64,000 nucleotides of DNA from Streptomyces bathyalis (GCF_015910445.1 NZ_CP048882.1:5639501-5703500), one strand, 5' to 3'. Positions 17,411 to 27,022 are shown, counted from the first letter of the stretch. The notes: a model not told the origin generated them from the letters alone. Numbers and translations: made by a program.

Positions 17411-17530
17411 CGCGCGATCAGAGTATGCGGTGGTCATGGGGCCGCACGTCATACGTGAGTACCGGGTGCACCCCGTACGTCAGTAGGGCATGGTCCCCTG
17501 CGGCGGCGGCCGCAACCGGCCGCCGCGCGC

Positions 17531-18424
17531 TCACAGTTCGGAGAGCAGGTCGGCCTTCTTCTTCGCGAACTCGTCCTCGGTCACGAGCCCGGCCTCGTGC
17601 AGCTCGCCGAGGTGCCGTATGCGTTCGGCGATGTCCGCCGGATCGGCGCGGCCCGCGGAGCGTCCTGACCGGGACTGACGTGACGGCGGTGAGGTCTCGG
17701 GAAGGGGCGCCGGCTGGGCCGCCCGCACCGCCTCCAGCACCGAGGCGGCGAACGGCAGCGACTCGTGCACCAGCCCGTAGCCGATGCCGAAGACCACGGA
17801 CGCCGGGTCCTTGTCCGGCTCCCGGTACTCCGGGGGCCTGCCGCCGCGCGGCGTCACGCGCAGATGGCCGCTCGCGATCTCCGGCGAACGCCACTCGACG
17901 TCCTCCAGCTCGCTCACCGGGAAGCTCTGGTCGCCCGCCTTCCACTTGCTGGAGGAGGCACCGGTCCAGAACCAGCGGAAGAAGACCGTGCTGCCGTCGA
18001 AGGACGCCTTGCCGTCGTAGGCCTTGAAGCTGTGCGGGGGCGCGGGGGCGGCGACGAGATGGTGCTCGGCCGGCTTGTCGGCGTCCGCGCCCAGGACCGC
18101 GCGCAGCTCCGTCGCGTAGTAGTCGGCGAGCGTCTCGCGCTCGGCGGGCAGCACCAGCCGATAGGGGTCGCAGCCGTCCTTCAGCTGGCCGGCAGCGGCC
18201 TCGATCAGCGGGTCGGCGCCTGTGCGGGGCTCGGCACGCAGCACCACGGTGCCGCGCTTGCCGCCCGGGGCGAGCTCGACGCTGCTCAGTGCCTCGTACG
18301 GGACGCGCCGCTCTCCGAGCACGTGGAAGAGCTTCGGTGTGCGGATCCCCCGTTCGAAGCGGATGAGCACGGAGTCGGCTTCGAACTCCCAGGCGGAGTG
18401 AATTCCAGCCAGTACGTCACCCAT
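17531..18424 (-). CDS. DUF4429 protein with C-terminal SHOCT domain
   Basis: The 297-residue soluble protein contains two related DUF4429-type beta domains: one around WEFEADSVLIRFERG and one around FDGSTVFFRWFWTG, the second of which includes ASSSKWKAGDQSFPVSELEDVEW. A terminal SHOCT motif (IAERIRHLGELHEAGLVTEDEFAKKKADLL) ends it. DUF4429 is a Streptomyces family of unknown function with pleckstrin-like folds suspected. The start is chosen at ATG 18424; one at 18433 is equally possible. It has its own transcript orientation with the hydrolase upstream. Confidence 0.8.
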   Translation of the reverse strand: MGDVLAGIHSAWEFEADSVLIRFERGIRTPKLFHVLGERRVPYEALSSVELAPGGKRGTVVLRAEPRTGADPLIEAAAGQLKDGCDPYRLVLPAERETLADYYATELRAVLGADADKPAEHHLVAAPAPPHSFKAYDGKASFDGSTVFFRWFWTGASSSKWKAGDQSFPVSELEDVEWRSPEIASGHLRVTPRGGRPPEYREPDKDPASVVFGIGYGLVHESLPFAASVLEAVRAAQPAPLPETSPPSRQSRSGRSAGRADPADIAERIRHLGELHEAGLVTEDEFAKKKADLLSEL

Positions 18425-18535
18425 GCGGCCCATCGTATGCGCGAGGCGCCCGCTCGTCCCCCTACTCGACGCTACGCGCGTAATCGCCCTCATTTACGGG
18501 GCATATGCGCGCCCGTGCGAGGAATGCACCCGCCG

Positions 18536-19780
18536 TCACGCGGTCTTGGTGGGGGCTCCGACGCAGCCGGGATCGCTCGTCGCACAGCTGACGGTGTCGT
18601 ACGAACCTGTCGCGATCTCCGCGAAATTGTCGAGGCTTCCGGTGCCCGGCACGTAGTAGCCGGTGTGCCCGAGGGCGCCGCTCGCGGAGAGCCTGCGCGC
18701 ACCGAATCCGGGGGACACGGGGTCGGCGCCGTGACCGAGCCCGCCGACCTCCATGTGGGGCACGTCGGCGATCCAGTCGTCCTTGTCGCGCGCGGCCCAG
18801 ACGTTGGCGTCGGTGCCGAGGTCGTCGGCGTGGTCCACGCGCATTCCCGGGCTGCCGGACACGGCGATGTCGGTGACGCGCCGCGGCAGCCCGTCCGCCG
18901 CGTCACCGCACACGACCGAGCCGTAGCTGTGGCAGAACAGCGCGATGTGCGGGCTGTGCAGGCTCTGCACGAAGTCGGTGAGCCGCTGCGCCCCCTCCTC
19001 GGCGAGGTTGCCGGAGGCGGCCTCGACGCCGAGGCCGGTCGGTGCCGTGTAGTCGGCCCAGGCGATGGTCGCCGTGGACGCGCCCGGCGAGGCGCTGCGC
19101 TGCCGCTCCTGGAGCGCGCGTGCCATGCCGGCGGGTGCGGAGTACGGGCGGTCGGACTTCTCGAACGTCAGGAGGTTGGTGTCCACGCCCGGAACGACCA
19201 CCGACACACGCTGCGCCCGGTCCAGATCGCCGAAGACCTCCGCCGCGCGGCCGCGTCCCGTCGGGTCGAAGGCGAGGATCTGGCGTGCCGGGTCGAGCAT
19301 GGACTCGAAGCGCTCCATGCGGTGGCTCGCGGTCTGGCGCCCGTCGTCGGTCAGCCGCTGGTCGTTCATGCGTTCGCGCTCGATGTCGCGCGCCTCGATC
19401 AGCGCCTTGTGGTTCGCCTCGTAGCGCAGCTCGACGGGGACGCCGCCCAGGTTCCCCACGACGAGCGGGTAGCGGTCGGCCAGGCGCTCCTGCTGGGTGG
19501 TGCTCAGCGAACGGAAGAAGCGGGCGACCGCTCCGGGCTTCTCGTCCGGGCCGGGCAGCTGGCGGCCGGCGATGGAGCCCTTCTTCCAGGCGAGCAGGCT
19601 GGCGGCGTAGGGGCCGGGCGTCCCGTCGTGCTCGCGGATCGCCGTCCACCCGGTCGTCGCCAGCAGGACCAGCACCACGGCCAGTGCGAGCACCGTGCGC
19701 CAGAAAGCAGTGCCCGGGGCTCCCGGGGACGGGAGGCCTGATCCGGACAGGGGATTGCTGAGGGCCGGAAAGGAATTCAC
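18536..19780 (-). CDS. Membrane-anchored alpha/beta hydrolase of the DUF1023 family
   Basis: This 414-residue paralogue of the hydrolase at 13881-15086 has a single N-terminal transmembrane segment (TVLALAVVLVLLATTGWTAI) and a DUF1023 domain with the nucleophile motif LFCHSYGSVVCG and the terminal GHTGYYVPGTGSLDNFAEI. The conserved block preceding it (RQILAFDPTGRGRAAEVFGDL) is nearly identical in both. Substrate and role are unknown. The two paralogues flank a two-component system and a DUF4429 gene. Confidence 0.83.
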   Translation of the reverse strand: MNSFPALSNPLSGSGLPSPGAPGTAFWRTVLALAVVLVLLATTGWTAIREHDGTPGPYAASLLAWKKGSIAGRQLPGPDEKPGAVARFFRSLSTTQQERLADRYPLVVGNLGGVPVELRYEANHKALIEARDIERERMNDQRLTDDGRQTASHRMERFESMLDPARQILAFDPTGRGRAAEVFGDLDRAQRVSVVVPGVDTNLLTFEKSDRPYSAPAGMARALQERQRSASPGASTATIAWADYTAPTGLGVEAASGNLAEEGAQRLTDFVQSLHSPHIALFCHSYGSVVCGDAADGLPRRVTDIAVSGSPGMRVDHADDLGTDANVWAARDKDDWIADVPHMEVGGLGHGADPVSPGFGARRLSASGALGHTGYYVPGTGSLDNFAEIATGSYDTVSCATSDPGCVGAPTKTA

Positions 19781-20010
19781 TGGACAGCAACCCTAGGAGA
19801 CTGGGTCGCGTGCTCGTGCGCGCCGTGACCCATCTCACGTTTCAGCATGCCTGATTGGGTCAGTTTCGGACGGGCCTGTGGCTGTCGTGGTGTTGCGAGG
19901 CGTACGAGGTGGTTCCCGCGGGTGCCTTGCGGCAGGGCCGGACCGCGAACCGGCCCGTGGCGCACAACAGTTGGAGGACGCCTCGCGGCGACTCTCGGGC
20001 TGACCCGTAG

Positions 20011-20676
20011 TCAGTGCGCCGCGGGGCGGCCGGAGTCGCCGGCGGGGTCGCCCCAATCGTCCGAGAGGGCAGGTCCCAACTGGTCGACGTACGACTCGAC
20101 CATGCGCTGCGCCGCGGCCACCGTGATGTCCCCGCCGAAGCTCCAGCGGCGGAAGGCGGCACGCATCACACCGGAGAACGCCGCGACGAGGACCCGGGGC
20201 CGGGGGTCGGTGTCCGGGTCCACGCCCTCGCGCCGTGCGATCTCGGCGGCCAGCCGCTCCTCCATCTCCACCGCGTGACGGAGTTCGACGGCCACGAGAG
20301 AGGGCGTGGTCTCGATGATCTGCCACATCCTCATGTACAGCGTGAGGGGGACGATCTCCTCGATGGCCTCACCGATGCTCTCCCACGTCTCGTCCAGCGT
20401 GCTGCGCAGCACCTCGACGGGGGCGTCCCCGGGCGGCCGTGTGCGTACGGCCTCCACGTACCGCTCCGAGACGAGCGCCTGGAGGGAGAAGGCCACTTCC
20501 TCCTTGCTGGTGAAGTAGCGGAAGAAGGTGCGCTGGGAGACGTCGACGGCGGCCACGATCTCGTCGACGGTGGTCTCCTCGTAGCCCTGCTCGACGAAGA
20601 GCTCGCAGGCGGCGCGGACGAGCGAGTCCCGGGTGCGCTGCTTCTTCCGCTCACGCAGACCGGTCACTTCGGCCAC
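20011..20676 (-). CDS. TetR-family repressor
   Basis: The 221-residue protein has the N-terminal TetR helix-turn-helix (TRDSLVRAACELFVEQGYEETTVDEIVAAVDVSQRTFFRYFTSKEEV read across the DNA-binding domain) and a ligand domain with no recognisable specificity. It is divergent from an MFS drug exporter 192 bp away. Such pairs usually function as a repressor and an efflux pump induced by the pump's substrate. Confidence 0.9.
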   Translation of the reverse strand: MAEVTGLRERKKQRTRDSLVRAACELFVEQGYEETTVDEIVAAVDVSQRTFFRYFTSKEEVAFSLQALVSERYVEAVRTRPPGDAPVEVLRSTLDETWESIGEAIEEIVPLTLYMRMWQIIETTPSLVAVELRHAVEMEERLAAEIARREGVDPDTDPRPRVLVAAFSGVMRAAFRRWSFGGDITVAAAQRMVESYVDQLGPALSDDWGDPAGDSGRPAAH

Positions 20677-20832
20677 CTCCCAGTGGTTCTCCGCTGATTC
20701 TCCAACGGCACAGCATGCACGGACCGGACGCTGTCGCGGCCGGATCTTGGACGTGGCTCTCCGGAATCCGCCCGGGGCGCGGCGCCCCGGGCGGATGTGA
20801 GCAGCCTGACATCTACCGACGAATAATTTTGT

Positions 20833-20862
20833 TTGTCAATTGTCAGCGACTGTCATTAGCCT
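20833..20862 (+). promoter_or_regulatory. MFS exporter promoter with TGTCA repeats, leaderless
   Basis: TTGTCA (20833-20838) and TAGCCT (20857-20862) form a standard promoter with an 18-bp spacer. The start point about 7 nt downstream coincides with the ATG at 20869, and no ribosome site precedes it, which implies a leaderless mRNA. Three TGTCA copies (from 20835, 20842 and 20851) overlap the promoter and are candidates for the TetR operator. Confidence 0.6.
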
Positions 20863-20868
20863 CGCATC

Positions 20869-22506
20869 ATGAGCTCCCAGACCAGCACGCCCACGGGCCG
20901 GACCCCGGAACCGCCCGGCCCGCGTGAACCAGGCATACCAGGCGTATCAGGCGCACCGGAACCTCGCTCAGGTGTCCGCGGCCACCCGTGGCTGACCCTC
21001 GTGACCGTGGCGATCGGCATCACGATGGTCGCCCTCGACGGGACCATCGTCGCCATCGCCAACCCGGCCATCCAGCAGGACCTCGGAGCGTCGCTCGCCG
21101 ACGTCCAGTGGATCACCAACGGATATCTGCTCGCGCTCGCCGTCGCCCTGATCACCGCGGGCAAGCTCGGTGACAGGTTCGGTCACAGGCAGACCTTCCT
21201 GCTCGGCGTCGTCGGCTTCGCCGCGGCCTCCGGAGCGATCGGTCTGGGCGGCAGCGTCTCGCTCGTCGTCGCCTTCCGCGTGCTGCAGGGGCTCTTCGGA
21301 GCGCTGCTGATGCCCGCGGCGCTCGGCCTGCTGCGTGCCTCCTTCCCCGCCGAGAAGCTGAACGCGGCCATCGGCGTCTGGGGCGCGGTCATCGGCGCCT
21401 CGACCGCGGCCGGACCCATCGTCGGCGGGCTCCTCGTCGAGAAGGTGAGCTGGGAATCGGTCTTCTTCATCAACATCCCGGTCGGTCTGGCCGCACTGCT
21501 GATGGGTCTGTTCATCCTCCGCGACCACCGGGCGGAGAAGGCCCCGCGCTCCTTCGACGTCCCGGGTATCGTGCTGCTGTCCGGCGCGATGTTCTGCCTG
21601 ATCTGGGCACTGATCAAGGCACCGACCTGGGGCTGGAGCGATGCGTCCACGCTGGGCTTCCTCGGCGGCTCGCTCGCCGCGTTCCTGATCTTCGGGCTCT
21701 GGGAGTCGAAGGCGAAGGAACCGCTGGTCCCGCTGAGCATGTTCCGCTCGATCCCGCTGACGGCCGGCACGGTGCTGATGGTGCTGATGGCCTTCGGATT
21801 CATGGGCGGCATCTTCTTCGTCACCTTCTACCTGCAGAACGTGCACGGCATGTCGCCCGTGGACAGCGGGATCCGGCTGCTGCCGCTGACGGCGATGATG
21901 ATCGTCGCCTCGCCAGTGGCCGGCGGACTGATCTCCAAGATCGGGCCGCGAGTTCCGCTCGTCGGCGCCATGCTGGTCACCGCGGTCGCGATGTTCGGGC
22001 TCTCGACGCTGGACGCGGACAGCGGTGCCGCCGTCACCTCCCTGTGGTTCTCGCTGCTGGGCCTCGGCCTCGCGCCGGTGATGGTCGGGGCCACCGACGT
22101 GATCGTCGGGAACGCACCGCTGGAGCACTCGGGCGTCGCAGGCGGACTCCAGCAGGCGGCGATGCAGGTGGGCGGAAGCCTCGGCACCGCGGTGCTGGGC
22201 GTCGTCATGGCCACCCGCGTCGACGACGCGCTGCCGGAGAAGTGGACGGACGCCAAGCTGCCGCCCCTGCCTCCGGGCCAGGAGGACAAGCTCAAGGGCG
22301 CCGCCGAGGTCGGCGTCGCGCCTCCCGCACCGACCGGAACCCCCGCGCAGATCGCCGAGGCGATGAAGGCTGTGGTGCACGACTCGTTCATCTCGGGGAT
22401 GGGGCTGGCCTTCATGTGCGCCGGTGTCGTGGCGGTGTTCGCCTCCGGGGTCGCCTTCTTCACCAAGCGCGGCACGAACGACGCGGGGCCGTCCGTCCAC
22501 GTCTGA
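20869..22506 (+). CDS. MFS drug exporter, DHA2 (14-helix) family
   Basis: This 545-residue proton-driven exporter starts after a proline-rich cytoplasmic tail. The first helices carry the family motifs ALDGTIVAIANPAIQQDL (motif D1) and LGDRFGHRQTF (motif A), with motif C-like IGASTAAGPIVGG in helix 5. About 14 hydrophobic segments follow. A loop of about 60 residues (PEKWTDAKLPPLPPGQEDKL onward) lies before the last helix. It is divergent from the TetR gene that probably represses it, and a strong terminator lies 19 bp after the stop. The substrate is unknown. Confidence 0.92.
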   Translation: MSSQTSTPTGRTPEPPGPREPGIPGVSGAPEPRSGVRGHPWLTLVTVAIGITMVALDGTIVAIANPAIQQDLGASLADVQWITNGYLLALAVALITAGKLGDRFGHRQTFLLGVVGFAAASGAIGLGGSVSLVVAFRVLQGLFGALLMPAALGLLRASFPAEKLNAAIGVWGAVIGASTAAGPIVGGLLVEKVSWESVFFINIPVGLAALLMGLFILRDHRAEKAPRSFDVPGIVLLSGAMFCLIWALIKAPTWGWSDASTLGFLGGSLAAFLIFGLWESKAKEPLVPLSMFRSIPLTAGTVLMVLMAFGFMGGIFFVTFYLQNVHGMSPVDSGIRLLPLTAMMIVASPVAGGLISKIGPRVPLVGAMLVTAVAMFGLSTLDADSGAAVTSLWFSLLGLGLAPVMVGATDVIVGNAPLEHSGVAGGLQQAAMQVGGSLGTAVLGVVMATRVDDALPEKWTDAKLPPLPPGQEDKLKGAAEVGVAPPAPTGTPAQIAEAMKAVVHDSFISGMGLAFMCAGVVAVFASGVAFFTKRGTNDAGPSVHV

Positions 22507-22524
22507 CGGCCACGGGGTTGTGAA

Positions 22525-22562
22525 CCTCGGGGCGGGACGGTCGTGACCGTCCCGCCCCGAGG
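22525..22562 (+). terminator. Terminator of the MFS gene
   Basis: A 17-bp perfect stem (CCTCGGGGCGGGACGGT with its complement) around a 4-nt loop lies 19 bp past the MFS stop. There is no U-tract, as is common for streptomycete terminators. Confidence 0.8.
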
Positions 22563-22714
22563 TGTCTCCGCGTCCGCACGCATGGCGCTTGTGGATAACT
22601 CCGCCACCGGTCCCGGTGAAACGGAAGGGTTTCACTTGGCCTTGCTCTGACCCCCGTTCATGCTGGTCACGACGCCGGGCGCTCGGAGCCCGGCCGGGAC
22701 GGGGGAGTGGTCGG

Positions 22715-23179
22715 ATGCGGAGATACGGACGAGCCATGTCCGGACGGGGCGAGCGCGCGCAGCGGGGAGAGTACGGACGGGGCCGGGGGTCGCGCCCCGG
22801 CCTGACGGCGGCGCGGGGCGTTGCGGCCGCCGCGCTGGCAATGGGCGCCTTGTCCGCGGGAGCAGGTGTGGCGCCACCGCAGGCGGTGGCAGGGCCGAGG
22901 CTGGGTGACTGCGCGGCGGGCGAGCTCTGCCTTTGGCCGGATGCCCGGTTCCGTGGAGAGCGGCGTGAATACGCGCTCAGGGAGGTCTCCATCGGGAGCT
23001 GCAAGCGACTCCCCGGGCATGCGGGCGCGGAGTCGTTCGCCAACCGCACGGGCCGCCCGGTCACCGTCTACGAGAGCGCCGAGTGCGCGGAGACGCGCGA
23101 ATTCCACACCCATCCTTCCGGCTCCTGGACGCCCGAAGGCGCTTACAGGGTGCGGGCGTTCAAGGTCTGGGAGCGCTGA
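22715..23179 (+). CDS. Secreted peptidase-inhibitor I36-like protein
   Basis: The 154-residue exported protein has an arginine-rich start, a hydrophobic stretch (GVAAAALAMGALSAGAGVA) and a likely cleavage near AVAGPR. The mature part of about 95 residues contains four Cys and reads CAAGELCLWPDARFRGERREY. This is the opening typical of the I36 (SMI-like) inhibitor/beta-gamma-crystallin-related family of Streptomyces. GGGGGAG before ATG 22715 decides the start; an ATG 21 bp later is less well placed. Target proteases are unknown. Confidence 0.72.
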   Translation: MRRYGRAMSGRGERAQRGEYGRGRGSRPGLTAARGVAAAALAMGALSAGAGVAPPQAVAGPRLGDCAAGELCLWPDARFRGERREYALREVSIGSCKRLPGHAGAESFANRTGRPVTVYESAECAETREFHTHPSGSWTPEGAYRVRAFKVWER

Positions 23180-23331
23180 TGCGCCGCTGTCACGGTGCGG
23201 CGGTGCGAGCCGTGAGCGCGGCGTGGGTGCGGCCGTTGGCCCGCGCTCTACGTGCGGGCGTCCGGTGTCTGCGCCGGCCCGTGGCGACTCTCGATGACCG
23301 GCCTTGGTGCCGCGGCGCCGGACGCGCACAG

Positions 23332-23372
23332 CGCGACGGCTCGGTACAGCAGTGCCGTACCGAGCCGTCGCG
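23332..23372. terminator. Bidirectional terminator between the I36 gene and aceE
   Basis: A perfect 16-bp stem (CGCGACGGCTCGGTAC and its complement, 9-nt loop) stands between two convergent genes and probably ends both transcripts. Confidence 0.8.
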
Positions 23373-23424
23373 GTCCGTTCTCGCACGTCCGGGGGCGGTG
23401 CCCCGGCGCGCAGCCCCCGGGAGG

Positions 23425-26172
23425 CTAGGCGTCGCCGCCCGCCGGGCCCGGGTCCGCGGCCGCCACGTCCAGCAGCTGGTACCGGTCGAGGGCCTGCTTC
23501 AGGGCCGAGCGGTCGATCTTCCCCTCCCGCGCCAGCTCCGTCAGCACGGCCAGCACGATCGACTGCGCATCGATGTGGAAGAAGCGCCGGGCCGCTCCCC
23601 GGGTATCGGCGAATCCGAAACCGTCGGCGCCCAGGGACTGGTAGGTGCCGGGCACCCAGCGGGCGATCTGGTCCGGCACGGACCGCATCCAGTCCGAGAC
23701 GGCCACCTTGGGCCCGTCGGCGCTCTGGAGCTTCCGCGTCACGTACGGGACGCGCTGGTCCTCCTCGGGGTGGAGCAGGTTGTGCTCCTCGGCCTCCACC
23801 GCCTCGCGGCGCAGCTCGTTCCAGGAGGTCGCCGACCAGACGTCCGCCTTGACGTTCCACTCCTCGGCCAGGAGCTTCTGAGCCTCGAGGGCCCACGGCA
23901 CGGCGACGCCCGAGGCGAGGATCTGCGCGGGGATCGTGCCCTTGGCGCCCACGCTGTAGCGGTAGAGGCCGCGGACGATGCCCTCGGCGTCCACGTCCGC
24001 CGGCTCGGCGGGCTGCTTGATGGGTTCGTTGTAAACGGTGAGGTAGTAGAAGACGTCCTCGCCCTGCGGATGCTCCGGCGTCGAGCCGTACATCCGCTGG
24101 AGCCCGTCCTTGACGATGTGCGCGATCTCGAAGCCGAACGCCGGGTCGTAGGAGACGGCGGCCGGGTTCGTCGACGCCAGCAGCTGGGAATGACCGTCCG
24201 CGTGCTGCAGACCTTCGCCGGTCAGGGTCGTACGACCGGCGGTCGCACCCAGTACGAAGCCCCGCGACATCTGGTCGGCCATCTGCCAGAACTGGTCGCC
24301 GGTCCGCTGGAACCCGAACATCGAGTAGAAGACGTAGATCGGGATCAGCGGCTCGCCGTGCGTCGCATAGGCCGATCCCGCGGCGGTCGCGGCCGCCGTA
24401 CAGCCGGCCTCCGTGATGCCGTCGTGCAGCATCTGCCCGCTCGGCGACTCCTTGTACGCCAGCAGCAGTTCGCGGTCGACGGACTCGTAGCTCTGCCCCA
24501 GCGGGTTGTAGATCTTGGCCGAGGGAAAGAAGGAGTCCATTCCGAAGGTGCGGTACTCGTCAGGAGCGATCGGAACGAACCGCTTGCCGATCTCCTTGTC
24601 CCGCATCAGGTCCTTCAGGAGCCGCACGAAGGCCATGGTGGTGGCGATCTGCTGCTGGCCGGAGCCCTTCTTGACCGCCGCATAGGCCTTGTCGCCGGGG
24701 AGTTTCAGCGGCTTGGAGCGGTTCACGCGCGTGGGCACGTACCCGCCCAGTTCCCGACGGCGGTCGTGCATGTACTGGATCTCTTCCGAGTCCCTGCCAG
24801 GGTGGTAGTACGGCGGGGCGCCGGACTCCAGCTCCTTGTCGGGGATCGGCAGGCGCAGCCGGTCGCGGAAGCCCTTGAGATCGTCGATCGTCAGCTTCTT
24901 CATCTGGTGCGTGGCGTTGCGGCCCTCGAAGTTCGGCCCCAGCGTCCAGCCCTTGATGGTCTGCGCGAGGATCACCGTCGGCTGGCCCTGGTGCTCCTTG
25001 GCCGCCTTGTACGTCGCGTACACCTTGCGGTGGTCATGGCCGCCGCGCCCCAGGTGCAGGAGCTGGTCGTCGGTCATGTTCTCGGCCATCGCCCGCAGCC
25101 GCTGGTCACCACCGAAGAAGTGATCACGGATGTAGGCGCCGCTCTCGGTCGCGTACGTCTGGAACTGGCCGTCGGGCGTGGTGTTGAGCTTGTTGACCAG
25201 CACACCGTCGCGGTCCTGTGCGAGCAGCGGGTCCCACGAGCGGTCCCAGACCAGCTTGATCACGTTCCAGCCGGCGCCGCGGAAGTACGACTCCAGCTCC
25301 TGGATGATCTTCCCGTTGCCGCGCACGGGGCCGTCGAGCCGCTGAAGGTTGCAGTTGATGACGAAGGTGAGGTTGTCCAGCCCCTCGCGCGCGGCCAGAG
25401 AGAGCTGACCCAGCGACTCGGGCTCGTCCATCTCCCCGTCGCCGAGGAATGCCCACACGTGCGACTTGGAGGTGTCGGCGATGCCGCGCGCCTCCATGTA
25501 GCGGTTGATCCTCGCCTGATGGATCGCGCCGATGGGCCCGAGCCCCATCGAGACCGTGGGGAACTCCCAGAAGTCCGGCATCGACCGCGGGTGCGGATAG
25601 CTGGAGAGCCCGTTGGGCGACTTGCTCTTCTCCTGCCGGAAGCCGTCCAGCTGCGCCTCGGAGAGCCGGTCGAGCAGGAAGGCGCGCGCATAGATGCCGG
25701 GGGAGGCGTGGCCCTGGAAGAAGACCTGGTCGCCGCCGTCTCCCTCGTCCTTGCCGCGGAAGAAGTGGTTGAAGCCCACGTCGTAGAGAGAGGCGGAAGA
25801 GGCGAAGGTCGCGATGTGCCCGCCCACCCCGATACCGGGGCGCTGCGCGCGGGAGACCATCACCGCGGCGTTCCAGCGGGTCGCGTTGAGGACCTTGCGC
25901 TCGATCTCCTCGTTACCCGGGAAGAAGGGCTCGTCCCGCGTGGCGATCGTGTTGACGTAGTCGGTGCTGCGCATCTCCGGTACGGCGACGCGCTTTTCGC
26001 GCGCCCGCTCGATCAGCCGGAGCATGAGATAGCGGGCACGTCCCCGTCCGCGCTCGTCGACGGCGGCGTCGAGCGAGTCGAGCCATTCCTGGGTCTCCTC
26101 GGGATCGAAGTCCGGGACCTGGCTGGGAAGGCCGCCAATGATGATCGGGTTGCGATCGGATCCGGAAGCCAC
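23425..26172 (-). CDS. aceE: Pyruvate dehydrogenase E1 component, homodimeric type
   Basis: This thiamine-diphosphate enzyme decarboxylates pyruvate and passes the acetyl group to the E2 lipoyl domains, feeding acetyl-CoA to the citric cycle and fatty-acid synthesis. The 915-residue single chain is the normal size for the AceE type. The ThDP/Mg motif is at about 243-275 (FLGDGEMDEPE and then the NLTFVINCNLQ Asn). The N-terminal PQRPGIGVGGHIATFASSA-type block and the transketolase-like C-terminal domains are intact. The GTG at 26172 with GAAGGAAC upstream is preferred over the longer open frame. It is transcribed alone, divergent from the DUF3052 gene. Confidence 0.95.
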   Translation of the reverse strand: MASGSDRNPIIIGGLPSQVPDFDPEETQEWLDSLDAAVDERGRGRARYLMLRLIERAREKRVAVPEMRSTDYVNTIATRDEPFFPGNEEIERKVLNATRWNAAVMVSRAQRPGIGVGGHIATFASSASLYDVGFNHFFRGKDEGDGGDQVFFQGHASPGIYARAFLLDRLSEAQLDGFRQEKSKSPNGLSSYPHPRSMPDFWEFPTVSMGLGPIGAIHQARINRYMEARGIADTSKSHVWAFLGDGEMDEPESLGQLSLAAREGLDNLTFVINCNLQRLDGPVRGNGKIIQELESYFRGAGWNVIKLVWDRSWDPLLAQDRDGVLVNKLNTTPDGQFQTYATESGAYIRDHFFGGDQRLRAMAENMTDDQLLHLGRGGHDHRKVYATYKAAKEHQGQPTVILAQTIKGWTLGPNFEGRNATHQMKKLTIDDLKGFRDRLRLPIPDKELESGAPPYYHPGRDSEEIQYMHDRRRELGGYVPTRVNRSKPLKLPGDKAYAAVKKGSGQQQIATTMAFVRLLKDLMRDKEIGKRFVPIAPDEYRTFGMDSFFPSAKIYNPLGQSYESVDRELLLAYKESPSGQMLHDGITEAGCTAAATAAGSAYATHGEPLIPIYVFYSMFGFQRTGDQFWQMADQMSRGFVLGATAGRTTLTGEGLQHADGHSQLLASTNPAAVSYDPAFGFEIAHIVKDGLQRMYGSTPEHPQGEDVFYYLTVYNEPIKQPAEPADVDAEGIVRGLYRYSVGAKGTIPAQILASGVAVPWALEAQKLLAEEWNVKADVWSATSWNELRREAVEAEEHNLLHPEEDQRVPYVTRKLQSADGPKVAVSDWMRSVPDQIARWVPGTYQSLGADGFGFADTRGAARRFFHIDAQSIVLAVLTELAREGKIDRSALKQALDRYQLLDVAAADPGPAGGDA

Positions 26173-26581
26173 GCTGTTCCTTCGCTGGTCGTGATCAGTC
26201 TGCCTTGGTGTCGCGCCGACTCCATCGTCCACTGCCGCTGCGCCCGCGTCACCTCTACTGCGGGGTAACCCGGTTCCGTCTCCTTGGCGCTCGAAGGGAA
26301 GGGTCAAATGGGGCGGCCGAATTGCCACCCTACGCCCGGCGTCCAAGAGCCGTGCTGCCGCCGGTGCACTCGGTACGGAAGGCAGGGAACCGGTGCATAT
26401 CTCCCTGGCCGATGTGGCGCGAATCACTGCTCATCGGGCATTGTGGGAGGACACGTAGGCGTTTGGGCGGGATGGATGGTGGGGTACTTGCGCGATCCGT
26501 CCCGCCCGTGTGGACTACGGCCATTGCCTCGCGTGCGCGCGGGGCGCAAGGCAGATTCCAGCAAGAGACAGGAGGCAATCC
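26173..26581. other. Divergent promoter region of aceE and the DUF3052 gene
   Basis: No gene is seen in this 409-bp region; the short frames have no similarity or ribosome sites. It must hold the aceE and DUF3052 promoters, but no clear -35/-10 pair or palindrome stands out. The AGGAGG before the DUF3052 GTG is the only strong signal. Confidence 0.4.
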
Positions 26582-27022
26582 GTGAGCGCGACCGCGGACC
26601 ACGCGGAGGAGCGGACCAACCCCGCCGCAAGGCTGGGTTTCCAGCCCGGACAGGTGGTCCAGGAGCTCGGGTACGACGACGACGCCGAGCAGGCACTCCG
26701 TGAGGGCGTCGAGGCCATCACGGGTACGGAGCTCGTCGACGAGGACCACGACGACGTGGCCGATGCCGTGATGCTGTGGTTCCGCGAGGATGACGGCGAC
26801 CTGACGGACGCGCTGGTGGATGCCACCACGATGATCGACGCGGGTTCTCCTGTCTGGCTGCTGACCCCCAAGACCGGCCGCGAGGGCTACGTCGAGCCGA
26901 GCGAGATCGGTGAGGCGGCGCAGACCGCCGGGCTCGCCCAGACCAGCACCGTCAACGCGGGCAAGGACTGGAGCGGAAGCCGTCTGGTCACGCCCAAGAC
27001 GGCTCGCACCGGCAAGCGGTAA
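26582..27022 (+). CDS. DUF3052 family protein
   Basis: The 146-residue acidic protein begins at GTG 26582 behind a consensus AGGAGG. It reads ARLGFQPGQVVQELGYDDD and ends with WSGSRLVTPKTARTGKR, both characteristic of the actinobacterial DUF3052 family, which is usually adjacent to aceE. No catalytic motif, signal or membrane segment is visible. From memory the family has no established function; the fold may relate to small regulatory domains. A strong terminator follows 58 bp downstream. Confidence 0.82.
   Translation: MSATADHAEERTNPAARLGFQPGQVVQELGYDDDAEQALREGVEAITGTELVDEDHDDVADAVMLWFREDDGDLTDALVDATTMIDAGSPVWLLTPKTGREGYVEPSEIGEAAQTAGLAQTSTVNAGKDWSGSRLVTPKTARTGKR

Noticed and set aside
20968..23064. 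Minus-strand 698-codon open frame opposite the MFS exporter
   Set aside because: Reverse-complement artefact of GC-rich transmembrane coding sequence; mostly Gln/Glu/Asp/His/Arg runs.
23083..26268. Plus-strand open frame of 1061 codons across aceE
   Set aside because: It is the antisense shadow of aceE: composition is Arg/Val/Leu/His rich with no family motif, and aceE on the minus strand is certain.
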